Shown: positions 31,279 to 42,745 of the stretch, piece after piece
How positions within the stretch are numbered: position 1 is the stretch's first letter
Layout of the letters: each line of letters begins with the position of its first letter
Origin: Cydia pomonella
Lineage: Eukaryota; Arthropoda; Insecta; Lepidoptera; Tortricidae
Assembly: GCF_033807575.1 (NCBI RefSeq)
Contig: NC_084703.1
Span: forward strand, 11,656,001-11,720,000
DNA length: 64,000 nt
Direction of reading: 5' to 3'
Made by a program: the position numbers and the translations under genes
The notes under the pieces: model-generated
The model's database searches: none
Told to the model about the DNA's origin: nothing
The model's input: the letters and a program-made list of their open reading frames with translations, nothing else

Positions 31279-33234
31279 AATTACAACCTTGACTGCACAT
31301 GCAAGCATCTATTTTGAAATTAATTCGTTGCTAATATGTATGTATGACACTTTATTGCACATAAATAGGTTAACATAAAACAGACAAAACAAAACAAATG
31401 TTATGTACAAAGGCGGACTTATCCTTTCTAGCTAACCTTTGAGAAAATGCGAAAAGGTCAAACACTAACAGGTGAAAGACGAATCAATATGAACAGTAGC
31501 AATATGAGAATTTTGGATACACATAAAAGTAGGACGATATAATAATCAAATACATAAACCTATACAGGGTGTAATCGTTAAGTGTGGCCAGACCATAATT
31601 CCGTAAATATATCAGATATCAGAAAACTTCCAACTGATATCGAAAGTGCGTTACCCAATGAGTAAAATTACATTCATCACTTTTTTTAAATACATACATA
31701 AACATATTTATAATGATAGATTCATTTCAAGTGTTCCAAAAACAGGTACACAGTATCTTTGATAGTACGCCGGTCACGTCTGAAAATATAGATACGAAAA
31801 AAGTGCCAAAAATATGTATACACGACTTTATTGCTCATATATTAAGGTAGTCTATACATATTTTTGGCTCATTTTTCGTATCGATATTTTCAGACATGAC
31901 TGTACACACTATTCTTTTGTCAAAATTGTCTACAGATGACCTTTTTAATTTATTATAGGTACCATGAAGCTTTGTTGTAATAATTATAATAAAGAGATTG
32001 AGCCGGTTTGTTATTAAGCAACCACTATGTTTACCACCACCACCCAGTCTCCTGATATTGTTCATAATAAAATTACAGATTGAAAATTATGTAAAGTTCG
32101 CTTGATGGAAAATGTAATCAGAATTAGAAGGGCGGAAATACCATAGGTAAGGTTCTATCTATATGCAAGTGGATGGAATATCTCGCCTCAAAATATTAAA
32201 TTTAATCGAAATCTAATTAAGTTAAAAATACTGTTTTGTGACCATCTTTTCAATTAGATAAATGATAATTTTATAATAATAGTTATAAAAAAAAGCATCT
32301 TACACCAATAGAAATGCTGAGGACTGCTTTTTTGCCTAAACAACGCCCATGGGTTACCAAATTTTGTATGTCGATGTACCGGACGCTGCTTGTTATATAT
32401 AAACGAACGTTGATGGTACAAAATTACGGCACAGATAGTCTCACGGTACTTACGAACGACCACTGCTGATAATGTATGACTGATCTGTTTACTACACTAA
32501 ATTGAAATAATCAGAAGTCATCCTTGATAAAAATGTAGCTTAAAAACGTAACTTGATGAATAATCTAAACGAAGAAGATATGTCGCCAAACGTGTCGTTG
32601 AGGTGTACCGTTTACATACATTTGTTGAATTTACCGCCGTAAACTGACAAGGTCGCTGTGCCATCTACGAAATGTCAATTTTATTCTTCCTTTATCTTTC
32701 ATTTCCTTTATCTATTCAGTATTCATAATTGCAGAGGTACCTAGGTATGTGCAGTGATTTCGGAAATAAAGTAAGGTGCATTAAGATATTTACGAATAAG
32801 TAATGGATTATTCTGCCCGTGCATATGTATGCATACTTTGAAATGAATAGACTACTGCTAAGTAGGTAGGTACTATTTTTTGGAACAACGAATTAGCAAA
32901 ATCCCTCGACGATATCGCCAACAATAATTAACGACGTCATCGCCCATATAATTGTGGGAGATTTTTAAAAAACAAAACAATATTTTTACCACACCAACTG
33001 GTAAAGGCCCTCTTGATTGGTCAAAAACGAATGTGAAAATTGCATTTTATCCACATGTGGGGAAAGTAATCAGATGCAATATTTGAGTTGTTTCCTAATG
33101 TTAGCTGGTACAATTGACTTTTAAATGATGCATTTGAATGATCCATTTTTTATTACGTTCGTTTCAATTTGAATTCGTTTGAGTTTTTTGGTATTGCATA
33201 GTTAGTATTTTCTTCGCGTTGGTGTGGTGAAAAT
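31279..33234. other. Intergenic stretch
   Basis: Contains the hairpin MITE at 31765-31905. A run starting TATACAGGGTGTAATCGTTA at 31561 looks like one end of a further repeat, but no partner end was found. No gene recognised. Confidence 0.45.
31765..31905. mobile_element. Hairpin MITE
   Basis: GTCACGTCTGAAAATATAGA and TCGATATTTTCAGACATGAC are inverted, continuing through ATACGAAAAAAGTGCCAAAA / TTTTGGCTCATTTTTCGTAT and AATATGTATA/TATACATATT. Confidence 0.7.
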
Positions 33235-33415
33235 TTTTGTTACACTCGGAGGTAAAGTTTGTTTAACCCTCGCGCTTTGAAACCCTCGCAACGCTCAAGA
33301 TTCCACTTAAATTTTGGAATCTTTCTCTTGCTCGGGGATCTATATTAGCACCCGCGATCAAACAACAGCTTTGGCCCCTTGTAAAACAAATAACTATTTC
33401 TCTATTCTCTCTAGG
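33235..33415. repeat. Uninterrupted relative of the 8683-9125 repeat, inverted
   Basis: On the minus strand it reads CAAGGGGCCAAAGCTGTTG, CGAGCAAGAGAAAGATTCC, AAGTGGAATCTTGAGCGTTG, AACAAACTTTACCTCCGAGT. It lacks the 242-bp insertion of the other copy. Confidence 0.65.
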
Positions 33416-33651
33416 ATTTTCTGGCGATACTAATAAACTGTGTTATATATCAGTTACTAAAATGATAAACTCGATCGGGCTAATCTACTTACCACTTATT
33501 ACCCAATCCGTCAGGTTTTGTACTACAATGACATGGATTTGTAAATTAATTGGACAATCGAAATGTCGTTTTAGTATGTGGGATTAAAAACAGAGATTGA
33601 CAATACCGATTACGGTTCTACTGGAACTGATAGTAAATACCTATCACTTAT

Positions 33652-34987
33652 TCACTACATATTATAAAACAAAGTCCCCTGGCGCGTCTTTCTGTATGTG
33701 CGCGATAAACTCCAAAACTAGTGAACGGATTTACATGCGGTTTTCACCTATAGCACAATCGGAATAGAACAAACCTCTAAATCTCTTGGACAGTCCTGAA
33801 ATTTGGTATGTATGTAAATAAAAGGCCCCTTATTTATGTCCATACCATTTGAAATTTGGGGACCTCGAGGAATCGTAGCCATCTTGGAAAATGTGTACCA
33901 TCCCAGAGAAATTCGCGTTTTACTTAAAATCTACGTTATCTAGGAAAATACAGTGTAAGACGACATTAAAGCTTATTTAATTTTACACAAAAAAGTCCCA
34001 GATATCTTTGCGGAAAAACTGAAACTGCTTGCTGAATCTAGGTTTAGCGCTTAAACACTTCCAGGGGACATTCTCTTAATAGGAAACTATGATAAAAATC
34101 AGTAGTCGCCTTGAGAGGACTCCAAATATTAAATCATATTTTTTCTTCTAGCGCTTAAATTTTTGAGGATATTTCAATGAAACAGACATCAGTAGATCCG
34201 TAATTGGTACACGAGTGCTATGCAATACAAATTTCCTATAATTAACGGACGAAAATTTTTTAGGGCTAAATATTGTGATTGTAAAAACAGATTTTAGGTC
34301 TTAATTGGGGTTCAAACAATAGTGTCAGTAATAAAATTTGACACATACAATCTCTAGGATCCATTTTAACGTTCCTTACAAGTCGAGCTTTGATCACGAG
34401 GATCAGGCGCCATCATGCGATGTATATGTTTTTTTGTTTTTTCTATTTTTCTCAAGGTACCTATATGAGTTTTATGTTAATATTGTGTATGGCGAAACGG
34501 AAGCTTATTAATAAAAATGATATTCACATAAAACTCATATATCCTGAGAAATTAGAAAAAACAAATATTCCTCCGAGTTTCCTATTAAAAGAATGTCGCC
34601 TAGAAATGTATACGCGCTAAACCTAGATTCAGCAAGTATTTTCTATAACAAGATGTATTTTCTTCGCAAAGAGATACTTAATAAGCTTTAATGTTGTCTT
34701 ACACCATATTTTCCTAGATAACGTAGATTTTGAGTATAACGCGAATTTCTCCGGGATGGTACACATTTTCCAAGATGGCTGCGATTCCTCGAGGTCCCCA
34801 AATGTCAAATGTTATGGACAAAGGGCCTTTTATTTACGTACATACCAAATTTCTGGGCTGTCAAGAGATTTAGAGGTTTGTTCTATTCCGATGGTGCTAA
34901 TATCAATAGAGTGATTCTTGAGGAAGGTTAAGGTGTGTAATTTGTTAAGGTTTTATGTAACCCGTGCGAAGCCGGGCGGGTCGCTAG
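33652..34987 (+). mobile_element. Non-autonomous Helitron-like element
   Basis: The 5' part TCACTACATATTATAAAACA, then CTTTCTGTATGTGCGCGATA and CCAAAACTAGTGAACGGATT, resembles lepidopteran Helitron 5' ends. The 3' end has the hairpin CCCGTGCGAAGCCGGGCGGG followed by TCGCTAG before T. No Rep/helicase is coded. A fold-back element (33751-34899) is nested inside, leaving about 100 bp of Helitron on each side. The 5' boundary is approximate. Confidence 0.55.
33751..34899. mobile_element. Fold-back element, copy 1 (nested in the Helitron)
   Basis: About 1.15 kb with tips TAGCACAATCGGAATAGAAC and GTTCTATTCCGATGGTGCTA and inverted arms of about 280-400 bp (for example CTTGGAAAATGTGTACCATC against GATGGTACACATTTTCCAAG). 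No transposase is coded. The second copy is at 57851-59051. Confidence 0.8.
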
Positions 34988-37900
34988 TTATAATAAATCG
35001 GAAAAGTGGCACAAGTTGTTCACATGATATCAAATAGCCCTGTTTTCTACTAATAACATTTTTGCTATGAAAATGAATCTATTAAGTATAAATCGAGTAG
35101 AATAGGTAATCAATTTCTCGGTAAGTAAAAGTTTTTTATTTACTCCTCTGATTTGAAATACTCGATCAATTTAAACACTTCTTTGCGATTGCATCGGCCT
35201 TTACTTCTACCCTGAAAATTATGTGTAGCTCTAAAAAGTGATGCTAAATGCAACAGCACTGCGAACTTTTTATAAATCAAAGGATTGTTGCATTGGAATT
35301 TCCTGCGAAATATTATTTTAATATCGTAAATGACCATGACATGACCTACGACTTTGCCGAATCACGTTTGCTGTATGAATATCTATTTTAACTTTTAATG
35401 GCTAACAATGCATTTTGAATTTTGGCTTGAAAAAATATGTTACATGTAGGCGGAAAATGTTTCTACATGTCAATAAGGACAAACAGTTTCAAAGCAAAAG
35501 ATAACGAAAACAAACAGGAGTTAAGCCCAGTTTCTGTTTCTTTGCCGTAGCATTACAACGGCCGTAAATTAAATTACATATTTCGTTTACTCTTCAAAAG
35601 CGGTCATAGTTTATTACGTCTGGCCAGCTCATTGCATTCTTTTGGCAAAGATCGGTAGATTGTAAACAAAAATGTGGAAATGCCTGTAAACATGGGGCAC
35701 AAGAAAAAGAAAGTTGTTTTCATTTTGTAAAAGTTTTGATCCCCATACAAAAACGAAGATAATTCCGTAATTATGTAAACTTCCCGTCGGCACATAATTT
35801 TTGACGGTTAAAAGCGTTAAACTAAACCGTTATTTGAAAACATAACGCTCTGATGCTTTAACTATTTGTCGCTTTCATAATATTGTATTCATCGTAGTAA
35901 TTACTAGAACTATCCCACAGGGAATGAGTCAGATTTTCATCGAGCGAAGCAATTATTTGAAATGGAGTAAGAACCCCATAATTCTGGGAACATCGAGACA
36001 GTTTGGAGGAAACAGGTTGGCCACGTGAGATTGAACTAAACAGATATCACCCGGCAGCGGCTACTAATCGAGAATCAGCGACCCACATCGGTAAAATAGG
36101 TCAATTTAAATGAACTTTGTGAGATCAATCCTAACAATATTTCGAACTATATAATTAAACAGTCCACTGATTCATTTCGTGTTGAGTGTTCATTTAATTT
36201 TAATATACGGTGTTAACGAGATTTAATAATAATAACAATAGTTAAATGTACCTAAGTATAATCAAACGAATGAGCCGAGGAATCGATAGATTTAACTCAA
36301 TACTCCCGTTGTAATCAACTTTGTGTGTCGATACCATAGATAGGTATAAAATTGATTGGTTATGATCTGAGGTCGACAACTATAACTTCTTAATTAGACC
36401 AACAATTATGTTGCACAAATGTTTAGTTCAACTTGAAATCGTTATTTCATGTGAAATATGTTTTTCAATCGAATTCGTGTAATCAATCAATTAATGTATT
36501 ATTTTAATTTTAATTACACGTGCCACGATCATACAAAAAACCCTAAATAAAAATTGTGATTGCTTTTATAGGATAAGAAATATAAGAATACAAATGAACT
36601 AACGTTAAAGGTTCGATTATCCAGAATGTAGACCATATAAATATTAGAATAAACCATGCATGTATGCTTACCGGTTATGAATTTGCCATTATGCATTATA
36701 GAGCACATATCATTAAGTTTAATGATGTGACAACACATTTCTCAAACATTATTTTCTCTTAATCGGTAGCGGAAAATTATCTATAATAACAATTACAAAA
36801 GACGTATTTAACATAAGGCCATAAAACAATAAAGTAATACCGGCAGTCATTGCAGGTTATGGCGACATTCATAACTACAGAAGTACTTGCTTGATCTAGA
36901 CGGCGCATCAGCATGGCTGGTTCCTGCATCCTCATCAAGTGTTTTTATGCATTATCACTTCAAGAAACGTTAATATAAATAGTACAGTCAAATAATTTAA
37001 TTTCCTACCCATTTTGTACTTTGTCACAGTGGCAATAGTATGAGGTCTCTAGCAACTTTCATATTGATTGTCACTCTGGCATGGTACGAAATGGGTCGGA
37101 AATTAAATTCTTGGACTGACCTGCTACGTACTGCTGTGTATTTAGTGTAAGCGGGCTGGGGCTGCTGTGAACTGCATAGGTTGACATTAATGAATTATTC
37201 GCTCACCCGATCACAATAGCAGAATTATGTGTAATTGGATCTACTAATCATTACGATGGCGTCTTATCAAATCAGATTATCTGTTTAAAAACCCCTCGCA
37301 TTCATATCTGTCTTCCAGTGTCGTGAATGTTTTCTAAGAACGGTATAGTGTAGATCGACAAACAAATAATTTATTGGCTGTTCAGATACAGCTAGCACGA
37401 CTTATGCACCAGTTTAAATAAGGTAAGTGTATCGGAGTCATTGTTTCATTATCAGATAAGTAATAACAATGTGGCAATATTTAAGAGAGTGTAAATACCT
37501 TATAACAATTGGGTTAATGACTTGTGAGTTTCTAAACATCGAGCGATGGCGATTTGTCTGTACCATTTAGTTTCATTGATTTGAGTTAGCCTGCTACTTA
37601 ATTACGTAGTGAGACTGATACATAGTTTGCATAACAGTTAAAAACTGTAGTAGATGGAACCATCGTAATATATATAAGTATAGTCATATTAATATTTATT
37701 GTGTCCAGTGGCTTAGCATTGTTATAAAAAGTATTGTTAGTGCCCCGTAAAAAAATATAACATAGCAAATATAACATATGAAAATTTCTATATGTCAGCT
37801 ATCTCAAAATGGTTTTGCTCAGCGACTGATAGATCTAAGCTTAGTTTTGTACCGTTTTATATAAATTTGTGACCCAGTTACATCAATTATTTTAAACAAG

Positions 37901-39140
37901 TTTTTGGGGTTCAAGAATTAAAAAAGAAACCATGTTTCACAATGCCCGTCACCCATAGAGTCTTAGTTCTGGATCCAGCGTAGTCTAAATCATCAAAAGT
38001 CTAACCACTTTGGCAGGTAATATTTTGAAGTGGAAGTCTCAAACAATCAAAAACCTGAGTCTTAGAGGTTCTAGCCCGCCGCAAGTAATTTTTAAGTCGA
38101 GAAACCGAATAATACCCTAAAATATTATTTTTTAATACATTTGCTCATAAAGTGCTACTTTACGTAGCTGTTTAGCGTGCGGAAAGTTAGATTTCGCGAA
38201 CTAGTGCTTTTTACTTTTCCACTTGTTCCAATTCATGACTACTTATTGATGAGTGTTAATGTTAGTTTCCTTTAAAAGTCGTAATCAACATAAAAAACCT
38301 TTTGTTAAAGTAAAAATAATAAATATAAGCATATTTCATATTTTATTACTTACCTCTTCATCATTATAACACGTTTATTTTTTGATATTGAATATTGAAA
38401 AACCGTTCTTAATAAGTTGTTTGAATGGAACGGAATAGCTGCCGAAACGCCTGTCAAAGCAAAGGCGTTTTTTCTTACTGCAAGAATATTTTAAGTTTCC
38501 ATAGGCAACATTCGATATTGTTTTCATACAATTTAAATATACGATACACAAATAATCGTAAATAACGATACTTAGGTAATAATAGTATAATATTTTATAT
38601 TTACAATTGTTTTTGTCTTATAGAACATGCATAAAAAAGTACTTGTTGTTTTTCTTATTTTTTCGTAACTGTATTAAAAAACGTCGTTGGATACACGTGC
38701 GGAAATGTCATTCTTCACTCGTCCCTAGTCTTGCCACTCGCCTACTTTCCGCACTAGCATCGAAATGTACTATTACCTAACCCCTCTCCTGATTTTAGTA
38801 GATGCTATACTCGTAGAAGAGTCTAATTAGCCCGCACACCAAATTTAATACAGGTCAGGTGGCCGGTGTGTTTTAGTTTTAGTTTGTATTACAAAAAAAT
38901 TCCAAAATTATTTTATTCTATTCGTAATTTTTACAGGAGGTATAAGACTTACCCACAAAAACAAAGTTTATGACCGTTTCTATGGATCTCAAGACAGTAT
39001 TACTAATGGGTTTTTTCAGAGTCACGGTGGCGAATTAGTGTTATGTAAACAGTATAGGTACCTATATACACTAATTTCTGTGTCGTGATTGATTTGACTG
39101 TTCAATGTTAATTACATATTCCAATAGTAGAAGATTCGTT
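34988..39140. other. Intergenic stretch
   Basis: AT-rich. Contains the hairpin at 36984-37120 and, near 38690-38780, ends of the GTGCGGAAA / TTTCCGCAC MITE family. No gene recognised. Confidence 0.45.
36984..37120. mobile_element. Hairpin MITE
   Basis: AATAATTTAATTTCCTACCC with ATTTTGTAC at left and GTACGAAATGGGTCGGAAAT with TAAATTCTTGGAC at right are inverted copies. About 137 bp. Confidence 0.65.
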
Positions 39141-39644
39141 ATAAGGAATATCTACCCTCGTCTGTTATTTATTTGTGATAAGAAATAAATGATAGGTAAT
39201 ATTCACATTGACACATTGCAAATAGGTTGTCTAGTAAACTTGCGTACCTACGGACAGAAAAAAAATACTTCTTTTTGTTATTTAATCGTTTGTTACATCA
39301 AATAAAAGCATATTTTATATATAGTCTAACTGCAATAAGTTGTCATATTAAAAAGTTGATGCAGTCCATCGGTTGCCCAGATTTTAGATAAAAATCGGTT
39401 AATCTAGGCAACCATGGACTACATAGACCAACCTTTTTAATAAGGCAACATATTACAGTTAGATTATATATAAAATAAGCTTTCATTAGATATAATTTAT
39501 GTATATATGATTAAATAATAAAAAAAAGTATAAAAAATCTGTTTATACGCCTTTTAATTAGGCAACCTATGTGCCAATGTGAATATTATCTGTCATTTAT
39601 TTCTCATCACAAATAAATAACAAAGGAGGGTAAATATTCTTTAA
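39141..39644. mobile_element. Large palindrome with an inner hairpin, about 504 bp
   Basis: Outer arms: GTCTGTTATTTATTTGTGAT...AATATTCACATTG against CAATGTGAATATT...ATCACAAATAAATAAC. Inner arms: ATATATAGTCTAACTG...CAGTCCATCGGTTGCC against CAACCATGGACTACAT...CAGTTAGATTATATAT. No coding. Superfamily unknown. Confidence 0.7.
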
Positions 39645-39825
39645 AATGTATCTTAGACTACAATTATTAATCAAAAATATGTTATAAGCTTCGCGGTGTG
39701 ACTACATTTTGTTATTTTCTGTGCATTCATTAATTTTCATTTTGGTATTTATCGTTTTGTGCCAAATAAAAAAAACAACGATTGCGCCTTGTCGCACCTC
39801 GTATCGTAGCACCTATTAGACGGGT

Positions 39826-39890
39826 AAATCGTTTTTAGGGTTCCGTAGCCAAATGGCATAAAACGGAACCCTTATAGTTTCGCCATGTCC

Positions 39891-39941
<51 letters not shown>

Positions 39942-40546
39942 CGAGGCTTTGCTCCGTGGTCGTTAGTGCTAGAAAGCTGAAATTTGGCATGGATATATAA
40001 ATCAATAAAGCCGACAAAGTCGTACAATAAAATCTAAAAATTTAATTTTTTTTTGGGTACCTCCCCTACACGTAAAGTGGGGGTGAATTTTTTTTTTCGC
40101 TTCAACCCTGGAGTGTGGGGTATCGTTGGAAAGGTCTTTCAAAACTAATAGGGGTTTTCAAGAAACATTTTTTGATAAAGTGAATATATTCGGAGATAAT
40201 CGCTCCGAAAAAAAAAATGTGTCCCCCCCCCTCTAACTTTTGAACCATAGGTCCAAAAAATATGAAAAAAATCGTGGAAGTAGAGCTTAAGAAAGACATT
40301 AAATGAAAACTATAGCGGACATGATCAGTTTAGCTGTTTTTGAGTTATCGCAAAAAGTTTTCCCTTCATAGTAAAAAGACTTACTTTAATTAGGTACTGA
40401 TTATGCAAATTTGCCTATTTGTTTAACTCGGGTGAAAGGTACCATTTACTACACTTTAAGCTCCAGTTTAGCTTATTGTGACGGGAGAGTAACTACGGAA
40501 CCCTACACTGAGCGTGGCCCGACATGCTCTTGGCCGGTTTTTAAAG
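39826..40546. repeat. TCTG-microsatellite-bearing lepidopteran repeat
   Basis: Runs from TTTTTAGGGTTCCGTAGCC to GCTCTTGGCCGGTTTTT and contains (GTCT)n at about 39887-39942, then GAAAGCTGAAATTTGGCATG and GGTGAAAGGTACCATTTACT. A widespread family whose simple repeat is part of the element. A partial reverse copy lies at about 59400-59700. Confidence 0.75.
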
Positions 40547-41619
40547 ATAATGTTTGTTTACTAGCTAGGCGGAAATCGGTTCAGTAGTTTGAAGATAGTC
40601 AGTCTTTTCTAGTTGATAAGGGAAGCTGCGCAAGTTCTAGTTTTGAGTGATTTGTAAATTAAATCTTCTACAAAAATGACATTGCAAGAACATGGTAACT
40701 TTGACCTGAATTTGCACATTTTTGTATTGATTAATTTATTATTAGAAAATATGCTTATACAATATGTTTAATCGGTGGTAGGTGCTCACAGCAGTATATT
40801 TTTTATTTATAAATAATCCAGGTAATACTTAGGTGCATAAATTTGTAATTGTATCTTAGACTATACGAAAAATCCATTAAAAGTTACACATTTTCGTAAG
40901 CCTTATCAGATAAACAATTAATTAGGTAATTATTTTCTTTACAATTTTGTTAATTACAAAACCAGTAGGTTCCTCTAGGGAATTAACTTTGTTTAAGTTA
41001 ATAAGTCTCAGTTATTATGGGTTGAGGTTGGTAGGCCTGCAATTGCTAGGCTCGGTATGCGATATGAATACAGATAAAAATAATTAGATTTAGATTAACG
41101 ACATGTAATTATGAATTTATAGATAAACGATATACAAATTATACCGTAATTATGACAGGCTAAGATAATACAGATAATTTACATTCCAGTGGCATTGACA
41201 CTCAAGGGTCGTTGCAATACCCATTTAATCACTTAAGGATTACCTCGCGAAATTAATCACTAACGAAACTTATAAAAACATAGTAAAAAAATATAAACTA
41301 GTAGGTAATTAGTAATTACCTCCTTTAAATAAATACATAAACTTAGAATAATAATAAACCTTCACATTCTTGAGGGCAGATGTGGAAACATAAATAGCTA
41401 GTTTTTCTATGTTTAAAGTCTAGTGACATCTCTTTTCCCTCAGCCGTGTCAGGTTTTATATTCCATAGTACTTAGTTCATTGCGTTTACCGTGCTTTCAC
41501 CCAATACCCTAGTTAATTTTAGTAGTCCTTAACCCTGGCGTGTGCCGCCTGTGCGTGCGTTCCATGACACCGGCAAAGGCAGCATCCACTCACACTCATT
41601 TCATTAAATTGTCAAAAAG

Positions 41620-41740
41620 GCCTATATGACAGTGATGGTCGAAACATTAATGCAATTGACCATTACAAATCGAACCGTAAACTGTAACCCTCCGTTACGG
41701 TTTACGGTTCACACATGGTCAACACTGCTATACGACATAC
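41620..41740. mobile_element. Hairpin MITE with AACCGTAAAC core
   Basis: Inner hairpin AACCGTAAACTGTAAC / GTTACGGTTTACGGTT (about 41675-41712), with outer ATGACAGTGATGGTC and CATGGTCAACACTGCTAT matching inversely. Confidence 0.5.
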
Positions 41741-41997
41741 GTGGTAGCTTTGGCTTCGCACACGCCTGTATGTGCCCTAAATGTCAGAAACGCCATTTGG
41801 ATAAATACATAATAACTCTAAAAGACCATGAACAGTGGGTCCAAAAAATATGAAAAAGTCATGAAACCTTAATAAAGACTTTCCATGAAAATTATTTTAA
41901 ACATGATCGCTTATGATCGGCTGGAAAAGGCTGGCCCAAAACTCGTCAATCAGGTACAGCTGGCAAATTTCATGTATCATTTGAAAATACATATATT

Positions 41998-42302
41998 TTA
42001 GGGTTCCGTACCCAAAGGGTCAAACGGGACCCTATTACTGAGACTTCGCTGCCCGTCCGTCCTTCCGTCCGTCTGTCACCAGGCTGTATCTCATGAACCG
42101 TGATATCTAGACAGTTGAAATTTTTACAGATGATGTATTTCTGTTGTCGCTATAACAACAAATACTAAAAACAGAATAAAATAAATATTTAAGGGGGCAT
42201 CCCATTATCCCATACAACAAACATAATTTTTTTGCCGTTTTTATAAATAATGGTACGGAACCCTTCGTGCTCGAGTCCGACTCGCACTTGCCCGGTTTTT
42301 TA
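41998..42302. repeat. GGGTTCCGTACCC lepidopteran repeat, full copy
   Basis: Runs from TTTAGGGTTCCGTACCCAAA through (CCGT)n, ACCAGGCTGTATCTCATGAA and AACAAATACTAAAAACAGAA to ACGGAACCCTTCGTGC and CACTTGCCCGGTTTTTT. It lies about 370 bp upstream of the exchanger start codon. A shorter copy is at 19309-19500 and a fragment at about 54207-54240. Confidence 0.78.
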
Positions 42303-42672
42303 ATTTAACTAGTATACTCACAACAAATTTTCGTAGTAACACGATATTTAAGTACTAATTAGGATACTATTAGATTCACTGCATGGCCTAATCAACCGTA
42401 ATTTTATGAGTACGCACTAATTCAAAAGCGTAACGTATTCAGAACGGGGCCCTTATCTCTGAGAGTATTTAATATATGAAAATGAAATCGAAGATGTTAT
42501 GGATGGATGTGTCCGGTCAACCATGAGGCCCTTATATACTTTGAATTGCTATTATATGAGTATTTAATTTTCGCCTATCGTGGTAGGATTTTCGGATTTA
42601 TTTTAATAATTCTGTTAAAGTACCTACGGGACACGCAGCGGCGGCACGGCGGGTTCGTGTTCGAGCACCGTG

Positions 42673-42745
42673 ATGCCGGGTCTCAAGCTCCTTGCGGTGT
42701 TTCTTTGCATCTTCATCTCACATGTCTCGGCAACAGAAGAATTAA
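42673..42745 (+). CDS. NCKX: NCKX exon 1 (signal peptide)
   Basis: MPGLKLLAVFLCIFISHVSA, then TEEL: a classic cleavable signal sequence, as NCKX proteins have. G at -3 of the ATG. Donor AA|GTAAGT, phase 1. A longer frame over the same DNA in another phase is a shadow. Confidence 0.8.

Noticed and set aside
34390..34620. 76-aa frame in the fold-back element
   Set aside because: It lies across the inner part and right arm of a repeat, with no similarity to any known protein family and no counterpart in copy 2.
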